From assembly GCA_963682055.1 (NCBI GenBank), contig OY821742.1, forward strand, positions 19,464,135-19,528,134: DNA of 64,000 bases. Direction: 5' to 3'. The notes below the pieces were generated by a model. That model ran no database searches and was not told where the DNA came from. It saw only the letters and a list, made by a program, of their open reading frames with translations. Shown in pieces: positions 12,445 through 22,916 of the stretch. Numbering within the stretch: the stretch's first letter is position 1; the number at the start of each line of letters is the position of its first letter. This DNA is from Primula veris. Lineage: Eukaryota > Streptophyta > Magnoliopsida > Ericales > Primulaceae. The translations under genes and the position numbers were made by a program.

Positions 12445-12815
12445 CAATGGTCTCTGTCTCTCCCTAATTCCGGGGACAGAAGACGGCCGAGGGGATAGGG
12501 AATGACCTACCTTACGGACTGGGGTAGGTGGCGTGAGAGGTCCCAGTGTGCACTATATTTATTTTATTGTTAGCAATGGTCTATGTCTCTCCCTAATTCC
12601 GGGGGCATAAGACGGCCGAAGGGATAGGGAATGACTCGTCTTACGGACTGGGACGAGTGGCGTGAGAGGTCCAAGTGCGCACTATAAATCTACTTTTATG
12701 TTGCAATGGTCTCTGTCTCTCCCTAATTCCGGGGACAGAAGACGGCCGAAGGGATATGGAATGACCTACCTTACGGACTGGGGTAGGTGGCGTGAGAGGT
12801 CCATGTATGCTATAT
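12445..12815 (+). repeat. Three tandem ~130-bp structured units in the 5' LTR
   Basis: Units start at 12445, 12574 and 12704. Each opens with CAATGGTCT and contains CCCTAATTCCGGGG, ACGGCCGA, TTACGGACTGG and GGCGTGAGAGGTCC. Each can fold as two hairpins. Hairpin 1 pairs GTCTCTGTC (12450-12458 in unit 1) with GACAG-A-AGAC (12475-12484). Hairpin 2 pairs ACCTACC (12505-12511) with GGTAGGT (12523-12529). In unit 2 the arms change to GTCTATGTC with GGCAT-A-AGAC and to ACTCGTC with GACGAGT, so pairing is kept. Confidence 0.9.
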
Positions 12816-13327
12816 GTGTGTGTTGATGTTATTTAATTTATTTAATTTATCCCGTTGTAGAATGTCATTATATTTCTTCTTATACATCGATTACCGTAGT
12901 TGTAGAATTTGTGAGCTCTTGCATTTATGGGATGGAGTGACGGTGTTTGTGGTGCCGTCCCGTCTAGTTATGTGCGTGGGACTCACCGTTACAATTTTGT
13001 ATTTCAGGTACAACTTAGGTTGAAGCGTATGGTTAAGAGTTTTAGCAAGGCATCACATGGGTTCGGGCTTTTGCTTTCTTTTTACTTAGATTGTTTTTGA
13101 GGTTGTAGCCTACGGGCAAATTCATTCGTTCATTATTTTTAGCTTTTATAAATCCTGTCTTGTAGCCGTGTTTGGCAAACAATTTATTTTATTCATTTAA
13201 TTGTTCCATTAGCTTGCAAATGTTTTCTTTAAAAATTTTAATTTTGTACCAACAAGTTCTATTTCCTTTTGTTTTAAAAAGGTCACGCCTCGATGACCGT
13301 GTTTATGGAATTTGGGGCGTGACAAGT

Positions 13328-13339
13328 TGGTATCAGAGC
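13328..13339 (+). other. Primer binding site of the LARD-like element
   Basis: TGGTATCAGAGC starts three bases after the left LTR and matches the usual plant initiator tRNA-Met primer site. It fixes the element's plus orientation. Confidence 0.85.
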
Positions 13340-16300
13340 TAACTAGGTTCTTGTATACTTTGGGACGACGGGAAGATGGGTAGCCATTGGACCAAGATCC
13401 ATCGTATCATTTTCACAAAACTTTTTCCATAAACTCAAACTTTTTCTAAAAACGGTAAAAACGGGGGGTTGCATTTAGCTTAAGACATGTAGCTAGAATT
13501 TAGTAGTAGTTGATGGAAGGAAAGTCCACATGTGAGGCAAGTTGGGGACAATGAGGACGCTTGTTGATCCCGGCTCACCAAACTAGTGGGTTGACCTCTC
13601 GTCGGTATGTGTGAAGGAATACCTTAGCGATGTGGAATTCTAGAGTATGCGAGGACGCTCGGGTGCTTTAGGATAACGTACCGTGATGGGTTATCCCTCG
13701 CACTTTTGTGTTCTTTGTATGTGTGTGTAGATTGATATAGTGTGTATGAGGTAAAAGTTTGCATGTCAAGTAGTAGCGAACTATTAGAGTGCGAGAATTG
13801 TGAAGTTGATGGTTTTATGTAGTGTGTTTTTCAATTATTAACTTGTGGTAATGAACATTTTATGCGAATGGATGTTGATCGTAAATGATGTGGACTAAAA
13901 TGATGTTGTGTGATATGTTCCATGTAAGGAATTAACAAGTGTTGAGGAATTTTACGTTTTTTTATCGTTAATTTTCTGCAGAAAAACGATTGGTCGTTTT
14001 ATTTTTAAGTATTATTTTGATCGGTCGCATTTTTCAGACCTCTCTGGTCAGATTTTGACAAAAACGACCGTTCGTTTTGTCAAAAACGATTGGTCGTTTT
14101 CTGGCAAATTTTGCGGTTTTTCGCTAAACTTCAAACGCTCGTAACTCCTTCGTTTTTACTCCGAATTTGATTCCGCTTGAAGCGTTGGCTTTGTATTTCA
14201 GTGCTCTATAATTATGATCATTAGAAATCTTGATAAAATGATTAGCATGAAAAACGAGCTTTTATCATGAATTACATGTTTTGTGATTATCACGTAATGT
14301 GCGGAATGTTGTATTGTATGATTAGCGGAATTTGATGCCTTTGCAAATTTGGTTAGATTTTATAAGTTGGAAAACATGAATGTTTAATTACGTTTTGTGA
14401 GGTCGTGTCCTAAATTCATTAGTTTTATAAGTCGTTTGTGCACTTATTTCTTCCTTACAACATGATTCTACTCTTTTAGACATTGAATATAATTTTTTCT
14501 TGGTTAGATTGTAAGCTAGTGTTTTATATATATGTTTCACATTTAGCAACTATTTTCCTTCACTCGATAGAATGATAACTGGGGACTTAGATATTTTAGG
14601 TTCTGAGTTAATTGTCCCTACATGAAGAATCTCGTTTGATACTGTATAATGTAAGACTATACTATAATGTAAGACTTAATTTAGTTGAGTTGGTTTGGTG
14701 TCCATATTTAAGAGGAATTACACACAGCTAATTTCATATGTACTAAATTCAAGGTCGATATAAGGGAATTTTAATAGATTTTATTTTTATAAGATTAACT
14801 ATTGAAAACTTAAGAAATATATCTGGTGTAGTATGCCCCTATACAAGTTAAAATGTTTGAGTTTGTAAACTATTATAGGTGAGACAAAGTTTTTAAAACA
14901 TTTTCTTATTATCTCTATTAATGGTTTGTACGTTAATGAAGTCACTGGTTTGGTATATATAAATAAAAATGTAGTTAACTATTGCGGCGGATTGTAACTA
15001 ACAAACAAAAGGGCATGATAGGATATATTTATTTATTTTATGGATTTTTTTTTTTGAGTGGAAGTTTTCGACAGCTATAAGAGAACCTCGATTATGGTAG
15101 TTTCCTTCTAATTTTTGTAATTTAATGTTGTCCATGGATTACCTTTCGGTGCCGACTTTTGCTTAGAGTTTCAATGAAATGATTCGTGAGGTTATTTTCA
15201 ATTCGTTTGACCACCGTAAAAGATGTTTAAGCTATAATTAGAATCCAAACTTGAGATTTAATTTGTGTTTAAAGTGTTCAAATAATAAGTGAACTAGCAT
15301 TATAGTTGTCCTAGTTATTTCAAGTAAATCTCTTTGGTCGGATTAGTTGCAAAGTTTCAACAGGTCTTGCACTTTGATTGAGAGCATGTATTACATGTGA
15401 ATTTGGAGTGGTATTTTGGGACTAAATATAAATTATTAGGTTTTGCGCTTCTTATTAATTAAAGATTGTTTTGTTTAAGAGAACATGGTATAAAGGGAGA
15501 TTGGTATTATTTTTGGGTGGTGATCTAGATGCTAAAACTGGATTGTTTGATAAATTAGAAACAAAATGCAATGTTAGGCCGGTTAGCACCATTATTATTA
15601 TTATTTTATCAGAGCGTACAGCGGAAGCACATGAAATAGATATAGATGTTTAAGTAATAAATGTTTCGGAAAACGATATGGAAACAAGTTTTGGAATAAG
15701 TTTGGTTATCTTACGGTATCAATATCAGTAATAGTTGTTTGAATTTGAACCATCCCAGAGGTTAATTATCAGTTCAAGGAAAAACATGGTAGGAACAAAT
15801 TTTATTTTATTTTACCAATTAAAAGATTAGCTTACATCATGTGTTTTGCTTTCATGGTGTACACTTTGTTATTAGCATTGATGATGACTAAAATCAGAAT
15901 TTGGACTAAGAATTATGTAGACAGGAGTTATAGAGTTTTGGAATTATGATTGATGGGAGTTATAGAATTTGGTAATTAATGAGATAATAAACGATCCGAA
16001 GTGGTAAAAGTTTGACCTTAGAAATTTACGTTAGTATTTTTCCATCATAAGTGTTCAAGTTTCACAAGGATAATGATGATATTATTATTAGTAATTTTAA
16101 TCTCAAATGAGTTTCCAAGATACCTTTTATTATACTTCTTTTATATAGTTTATGCTACATGCACACACAAGTAACTGTTTTGGAGTCCGGTTGGTTAAAA
16201 AAATTATGTGAGCTGATTTAATCACGTCTAAGAAAGCATATATAATATTATTCGGAAACATTATCTTTTTTTTCAGGTTATTAAAGAAATAAAGTTTCGG

Positions 16301-18402
16301 GACGAAACTTCTTTAAGTGGTAGAGAGTGTAAAATCCCGTATTTTAATTTAAAATTTTAATTTTGAATATTTATTCTTCTAAATAATTACTCATGTGACT
16401 ATTTTGTTTTCATAAGTAAGAATACTAATGTTTAGTTGTTTAAGTGATTTAAGGACCTTACGGTTACACGTTATCAAAGCTATAGGGTTTTAAAGGATTT
16501 AGAGGTATTTAATTGGTAAAATGATTTACCATGGATTGATACATGGTAGTACTTTTAGGGATTAGCTGGTAAGAATTGGGCCTAGTAATTATGTAATTTA
16601 CTTCGGTTAGAAATATGGAATTGTATAAACGTATGATTAGGAATAATGGTGTAAGTAATAAGTCTTTGAATGCCTCACTAAGATGATTAATGACATGATT
16701 TGATTGTATTCATATATAAAACCGATGCCTTGTCTGAAGAGTAAATGTCAATTAAGAATAGTAAATATTATCTTGAGGTTTCTATAACGAGATGTTTGTA
16801 TTTATTCCTATAACTACTATGCGTGGAATATTTAAGGAGAAATAATGTTACATGTATTCAAAGAGTTTCTGTTGCTAGTAATTTATAAAGGAGGTAACCT
16901 TGCATGAGAAATTGAAACAGAAGTAATAAATTGGTATATAATTGTAGTATAAATGCTAAGCCAATTGTCATGCCATATACACGTCTCTATAATGAATTCT
17001 TCCTTGTTAATATAGATATATACACAAGTGCAAATAAAGAAAGAAAGCTAGGTAGCATTTCCCTGATTAGATTATATACTCCTTTACTGTATTAAAATTA
17101 TATGTATGTAACGATAGTATACAAAGATGAGAGAATTAAAGTCCTATGTTGAGCAAGGGAAAAGGTTTAGTGGAAAGCTAAGCACTAGATTATTCGTTGT
17201 AGAAATGTTTCTGTTCTTTCGGATTAATATTAGGTGAGTGGGTTTTGTCTTGCTATTATAAATATTCCGTTGCAACTTTTGATAATATTTTACAGGCTCA
17301 TGGGTATTATTTTTTCAAGTACTATTTATATATGGAAACATTGTTTTTATATTGTTACGAAAACAAAGACAATAAAAAAAAAAAAGAGAAAAGAATGAAA
17401 AAGAAGAAGTGATTTATATACGGTGGATCTGTATAAAGAGAACTAGTTTGTATCTTATAAAGATAAAGGTTATATACAGTGTATCTGTATAAGGTTTCTA
17501 AATTTATTATTTTATGATTTGCTTATGATTTGTATTTGGGACCATGAGAATAAGTCCAACGGAGAATTCCGAATAAGGGGAAGAGAAAAGTGGGGTGACG
17601 TTACGTTGGCAACTAAACGAAAGAGTTTAGTTCTCAACGGTTAACTTAGCAATTGTACATAGTTTTGTTAACCGGAACGTTTTAAGGAATAGACTCAGCC
17701 GTCATGCTGTGGTGACCTTAATTACGTAGTGCACGTATGTTTATACACTTTAGAAAAAGATCGACGGTAAAGTGATTGAGGAAGTCACTCGGGCTTGGTA
17801 CTATAAGATATACATGTTATCATTTTGCTTTTACCATAAAAAGAAAGAAAAAGATTTTATTATTACTACTGCAATTACATTTTTATTTTAGTTGTAAGAG
17901 ATTAACTTCTTGTAATGAACGTAATTTTCGAGATTCTATTTAATGAAGCTTTTGCTAGAAATTTGAGCTTATTTAATGAGTTATTTAGCGAGTGTTTAAA
18001 AATTATTTCATTTAGGCTTTGTTTAGCACGTGCCGCCACACGTGTTATTCAGCCGTGTGACACCCCCGGGTCTGGGTTGAGAGTTTATTTTATTAGAGTT
18101 TAGTTTGCTAGAAAGACTCGTACTTTGAGTCTTGGGGCGTTTTGGAGTTGTTGAGTAGTTGTCTTTTATGCTGTTTAATATTATATATAAGTGTTTACCT
18201 TATTTGAGATTCTTACATGTTGTTCATGTACTTGAGTTATGGATTGTGGAGTTGTTACGGGTTGTGAACCCTGCGTATTTTATTTCTTGAATTAATACAC
18301 AAATTATACGTTTAAATTCTTACGGTCTTATTTATAAAAGTTGATCATTTATGGGAGTAGTTCTCTAGAGAGGAAATGGAATTTCGGGACGAAATTCTTT
18401 TA

Positions 18403-18410
18403 AGGAGGGT
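18403..18410 (+). other. Polypurine tract of the LARD-like element
   Basis: AGGAGGG lies a few bases before the right LTR (TGTAAC at 18415), in the place where plus-strand synthesis starts in LTR elements. It is preceded by the palindromic TTTCGGGACGAAA. Confidence 0.65.
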
Positions 18411-18414
18411 TAGT

Positions 18415-20290
18415 TGTAACATCCCGTATTTTTATAAGTGGTTTTATTTATGATTTAATTTATCCAAAAACGTTTTATTCAAATTTTACCAAAAACCGGT
18501 CACTCGACTAATTTTTAGCCAAAAACCGAAACTCTTCCGAAAAACTTTATTTGAAAAACCTGTTACTAATTTTATAAATAAAAAGGACCCAATAGTTTTG
18601 TTTCTAAAGATTTGTTATTTTTGAGTAGTAAAACAATATTTTTGGATTAAGAGTTAGCTTTTAGAACTTTGGGGACCAAATAGTTCGCTTCCACAAACTT
18701 TGTAAAAACAGTTTTTTTTATACCTAAAATCAGCCCACTTTTCAATTCTTTAAACCTAAAAATCAGCCAAGAGAGAAAAGAGAGAAAAAGAGAGAAAAGA
18801 GAAGAAGAAGAAGAGGAAGCCACCATTAGCGGGTTCATACCGGAAGCATCTCCACTACGCTCTAAGGTAACGGGGGTTATCCATTGCGACTAGACGAGGG
18901 TGTATGTTAGGATTTGGTTTTGCGTTTATTAGAAATTGGGGGTTTATGCCTTTTTATCTTAATTAGGTTTATAAATTGTTAATTGGGTTTAATTGTTGTA
19001 TGATTTATTCACTTATTTGAATGGGAGAAATTGATGAGTTAATTATATTAATTTCGGATTAATGAGATTATGGATGGGTTTGCATGTTTTATGCGTTGAT
19101 TATTGTGATTATATAATTATTGATGAAATTGGATAAATTTATATTGAATAATGGTGAATTGTAGTTTACGCTTACAAGGTGTTTGTTAAAATGCCTGAAA
19201 GTGATTTTATGTTGTTATAGCGTTTGGCTAGTTGTGAATTTAGTACATGTGGTTATGTGTTATGTTGTATTACGTTAAGTGACGTATGAGATGGTGTTAT
19301 TTGAATAGTATAATATTATTGGTCGAGACCTTAATATTTATACGTATGAGATTGTGTTAATTGGATGATTTATTATTATTGGCCGAGGCCTTGTGATTTA
19401 GCTGTAGTGGCAATGGTCTCTGTCTCTCCCTAATTCCGGGGACAGAAGACGGCCGAGGGGATAGGGAATGACCTACCTTACGGACTGGGGTAGGTGGCGT
19501 GAGAGGTCCCAGTGTGCACTATATTTATTTTATTGTTAGCAATGGTCTATGTCTCTCCCTAATTCCGGGGGCATAAGACGGCCGAAGGGATAGGGAATGA
19601 CTCGTCTTACGGACTGGGACGAGTGGCGTGAGAGGTCCAAGTGCGCACTATAAATCTACTTTTATGTTGCAATGGTCTCTGTCTCTCCCTAATTCCGGGG
19701 ACAGAAGACGGCCGAAGGGATATGGAATGACCTACCTTACGGACTGGGGTAGGTGGCGTGAGAGGTCCATGTATGCTATATGTGTGTGTTGATGTTATTT
19801 AATTTATTTAATTTATCCCGTTGTAGAATGTCATTATATTTCTTCTTATACATCGATTACCGTAGTTGTAGAATTTGTGAGCTCTTGCATTTATGGGATG
19901 GAGTGACGGTGTTTGTGGTGCCGTCCCGTCTAGTTATGTGCGTGGGACTCACCGTTACAATTTTGTATTTCAGGTACAACTTAGGTTGAAGCGTATGGTT
20001 AAGAGTTTTAGCAAGGCATCACATGGGTTCGGGCTTTTGCTTTCTTTTTACTTAGATTGTTTTTGAGGTTGTAGCCTACGGGCAAATTCATTCGTTCATT
20101 ATTTTTAGCTTTTATAAATCCTGTCTTGTAGCCGTGTTTGGCAAACAATTTATTTTATTCATTTAATTGTTCCATTAGCTTGCAAATGTTTTCTTTAAAA
20201 ATTTTAATTTTGTACCAACAAGTTCTATTTCCTTTTGTTTTAAAAAGGTCACGCCTCGATGACCGTGTTTATGGAATTTGGGGCGTGACA
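18415..20290 (+). repeat. 3' LTR of the LARD-like element
   Basis: Same length (1876 bp) and, apart from one base seen by eye, the same sequence as 11449-13324. It contains the same TATA box (18573-18580) and the three structured units (19411-19781). It is followed directly by the duplicated target TGAAT. Confidence 0.95.
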
Positions 20291-20483
20291 TGAATTCAAT
20301 CCCTCGGGTTATCCAACTTAAGGAGAAAAAAAGGATGATGATAACGATAGTTAGTTATATACAAAATCTAAGACATCGACAGATTAAGTTCCCAAGTTCA
20401 CAGTACCAACTCCATAAGATAGTTGGCATACCATATAAACAATCACAAGGCAAAAACACAAGTTTCAGAAAATACTCGAAAAG

Positions 20484-22916
20484 CTAATGCGAAAACTTAA
20501 TATGTGATTCCTCCACCAAGGAAATATCTCTCGACTCTCCATGCAATCTCAGACCTCCACACCTATGATATAAAAATAATAATTAAAAAAGATTCTCCTT
20601 CAAATCGCGAAATTTAGGCCAAATACATTGCGGTTATGAAATTAGTTTTGAAGGAAAATGGAGCTAGCCAAATACAAACTTTCTACATCAGCAAACTAGA
20701 TACTGTTAGGATTGACGAAAAAAAGTAAATGCCTGAGAAATGGAACGGAAAGAGGATGGAGCTCACTTTTTTTACAAAACCTTCGTAGCAGCAACTTAGA
20801 CATCGTTAGGATTAGAGTCATTTGGAAAAATGTGAGTCTGCCTACTGTTTCAGTAGCGAAATAAGTTTCTGTTTACATGCAAAAAAGGTACAGTTTTACA
20901 CGGATAAAAGAGTGGTCATGTAACTAGGAAAAATATTAGATAGATATATGAAGAGCTATAGCAGTAGAATATGCCCCAAATTGAGTTAACTTAAAACTAA
21001 CAAGTTGCAATAAGTTATTTGATCACTTTATCAACCTAGCATGGCTTCAGTTTCACTTCAACAGGCTCATAGAGTAAACTTAGATTCATCATATGACATT
21101 AGCATTTCGTAAATTATTACTACGTCATGCTTCAAATTAAAGGGCTATGAAAGAAAGTAGAACTTGAAAGCTGAAAACAAAAACTCAATTCTAGAAGTTA
21201 CAAAGAAAAAGTGAACATGCTTCGGCACATCATAGGTGAATTAGGCAAGGTGACCAAGTTCAGTAAAAACTCAGCTTTGCAGAGATCTTGTTAAGAATTG
21301 TGAGTTGTGACTGTGGAAAGATGAATCTGCTATTAGTTGAAAGATAAGAGAATCAACTAAAAGTACATGCTAAGTTAAAAGTTCACATTAAATTCTTCAT
21401 TATGTAATAAAGATTTTCAATCAAAAGGAAAATGAAACCATTAAATGTGCACACCACTTTCGAATCCTATTTTGTCCCGCGACAGTACTTAAAGTTGGGT
21501 TAAAACTATATAGAATGACACGAATATCCAGTGAGCCATTCTCTAAACAATATCAGTGAGAAAGTAAAGAATAAACCTTGATTCAACATCGAAGACTTCA
21601 ACACCATCTCCAATTATTGCATCCTTGAGTGAAATGAAGCTTGGAATATATGATATCATTTCATAACAGGATTTCATTCCACGGACTTTTATAGTTTTCA
21701 AACTTTTATTATCAGGGTCATAACAAAATACAGAGCTGGTGGTGTCTTCAAAGAACAATAGAGTTCCATATTTGGAAAAGCTCATTGGTCGGAATGATCT
21801 GAAATACGACCTTCTTCTCAGAGTAGAAATATCAATATTAATTTCGATATTCCATGAGGTTTCAAGACCATATGTTTTCATCACCCAAAACTCAATGTTG
21901 TCTATACCATCATTAGATGCATCACTTACACATAGACAACCTCTTAACTCTCCAATGCATATTCTAGTCTTGTTCACATAGCCTATTTGGCCATATCTCT
22001 TAGGCGGTATAGGAATTGATTGAAAACTCTCCTTACCAACGTCGAATGAAGCTATATAATAGGGAATAGGGGAATTATCACACGATAAAAGTAACCAGTT
22101 AATAGATCCATTCAAATAGGTGGGCGATGGTGGTACAGGAGGTCCATACCCAACTAATTTCCACGTATTCGTACCGAGAGTGTGTATCTCCGCCAATCTA
22201 CAATACTTTGTTGACACACCTGTAACAGGTTCGATACTCATTTCATTCCCTTTTTGGCCAAACGTCCTAACCACTTTGTATTGATTTGTTTTAGGACAAA
22301 ACCCGAAACCACAACCAACAGACGACCGGTTATCAGATTCTGTTGGTACAGGAAGCTCTATAAACTGTCCTGTAACTGGATTGCAAACCATAACAGGGTC
22401 ATTACTAAATGGTTCGGACAAACAAATAAATCCATTACAGGAATTTACGAGACGAGCTCTGTGGTCTAACGTCCTCAATTTGGTGACCCGTTTCCGTTTC
22501 AATGGGAGGTTCGTCTCAGCTTCCTTTTCACAATTCATAGCTAGTTTAGCATTGCGCAACGGGATCTTCAACTTTGTATCTAGTTTCATATGCATATGGT
22601 TTCTTTTTGGAGGCTGGTCAACAAAGTAAAGCATTCTCGATATGTGTTTGGGGCCCAACATACGAATCACGGGATGAGCTTCGACTCTAGAAAAGTGCAG
22701 TTTCACGAATTCAGAGTCATTTATCTGATTTCGCCATTTTCTGCACACACAACGGCAGATAAGCACACACTTCAAAGGGAGAATTGACAAAATACTAATG
22801 GAGATGGAACTTGGAAGATCCATTATGCAAAGGCCTGATTGCTCATTTGGTGGATCTTTAGAGGCTCTAAAACCCCTTGCTCTTCTAGCTTTACTCATCC
22901 TCGTGGATGTTTTCAT
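20484..22916 (-). CDS. F-box protein with FBA domain, copy 2
   Basis: Paralogue of the 4460-5833 gene, about 90% identical in protein. ATG is at 22914-22916; the longer frame to 22925 begins with TTG. The F-box lies near residues 33-75 and the FBA motifs follow as in copy 1. Unspliced, the frame ends at 21543. With the conserved donor (exon ends 21577) and acceptor (exon starts 20562) a 79-bp last exon 20484-20562 is added, in frame to TAG at 20484-20486, with a tail differing from copies 1 and 3. The N-terminal part including the F-box is nearly identical to copy 1; replacements concentrate in two stretches of the FBA half (after PVPT, and around the SSVF region). No lesion is visible, so it is probably functional. 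The young retroelement ends only about 190 bp past the proposed stop. Confidence 0.85.

Larger units (their letters stand above)
11449..13324 (+). repeat. 5' LTR of the LARD-like element
   Basis: It begins TGTAACATCCCGTA and ends GGGCGTGACA. It contains a TATA box at 11607-11614, a purine-rich GAGAGAAAA tract at 11805-11850 likely in the transcribed leader, and the three-unit hairpin repeat at 12445-12815. Short open frames inside (11681-11872 minus, 12814-13023 plus) recur identically in the other LTR and are not taken as genes. Confidence 0.95.
13325..18414 (+). other. Non-coding interior of the LARD-like element
   Basis: No protein domain is recognisable in any frame; the longest open frames are about 60 codons. 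Visible structure includes three inverted repeats AAACGA-N4-TCGTTT at 13984-13999, 14062-14077 and 14084-14099. An internal boundary-like motif TTTCGGGACGAAA near 16294 is followed by TGTAAAATCCCGTA at 16329. The true 3' end near 18380-18414 repeats the same arrangement. The interior is likely assembled from parts of related elements. Confidence 0.75.
11449..20290 (+). mobile_element. Young non-coding LTR retrotransposon (LARD-like)
   Basis: The 8842-bp element has two 1876-bp LTRs (11449-13324, 18415-20290), each TG...CA, and a 5-bp target duplication TGAAT at 11444-11448 and 20291-20295. Offset comparison (+6966) showed a single mismatch between the LTRs by eye (A/G near 11602 and 18568), so insertion is very recent. 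The primer binding site follows the left LTR and a polypurine tract precedes the right LTR. The 5.1 kb interior has no gag, protease, RT or integrase frame, so this is a large retrotransposon derivative dependent on proteins in trans. The GGGACGAA-type 3' end and LTR ends suggest a Gypsy helper; this is inference. It sits in the 3' flank of F-box copy 2. Confidence 0.93.

Noticed and set aside
12445..12815. CRISPR-like array
   Set aside because: Only three units, no spacer/repeat alternation, and located in a plant LTR; it is a tandem LTR repeat.
11681..13023. Repeated small frames of 63 and 69 codons in both LARD LTRs
   Set aside because: They are identical because the LTRs are identical. 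The first arises from the GAGAGAAAA tract, and there is no sign of protein selection.
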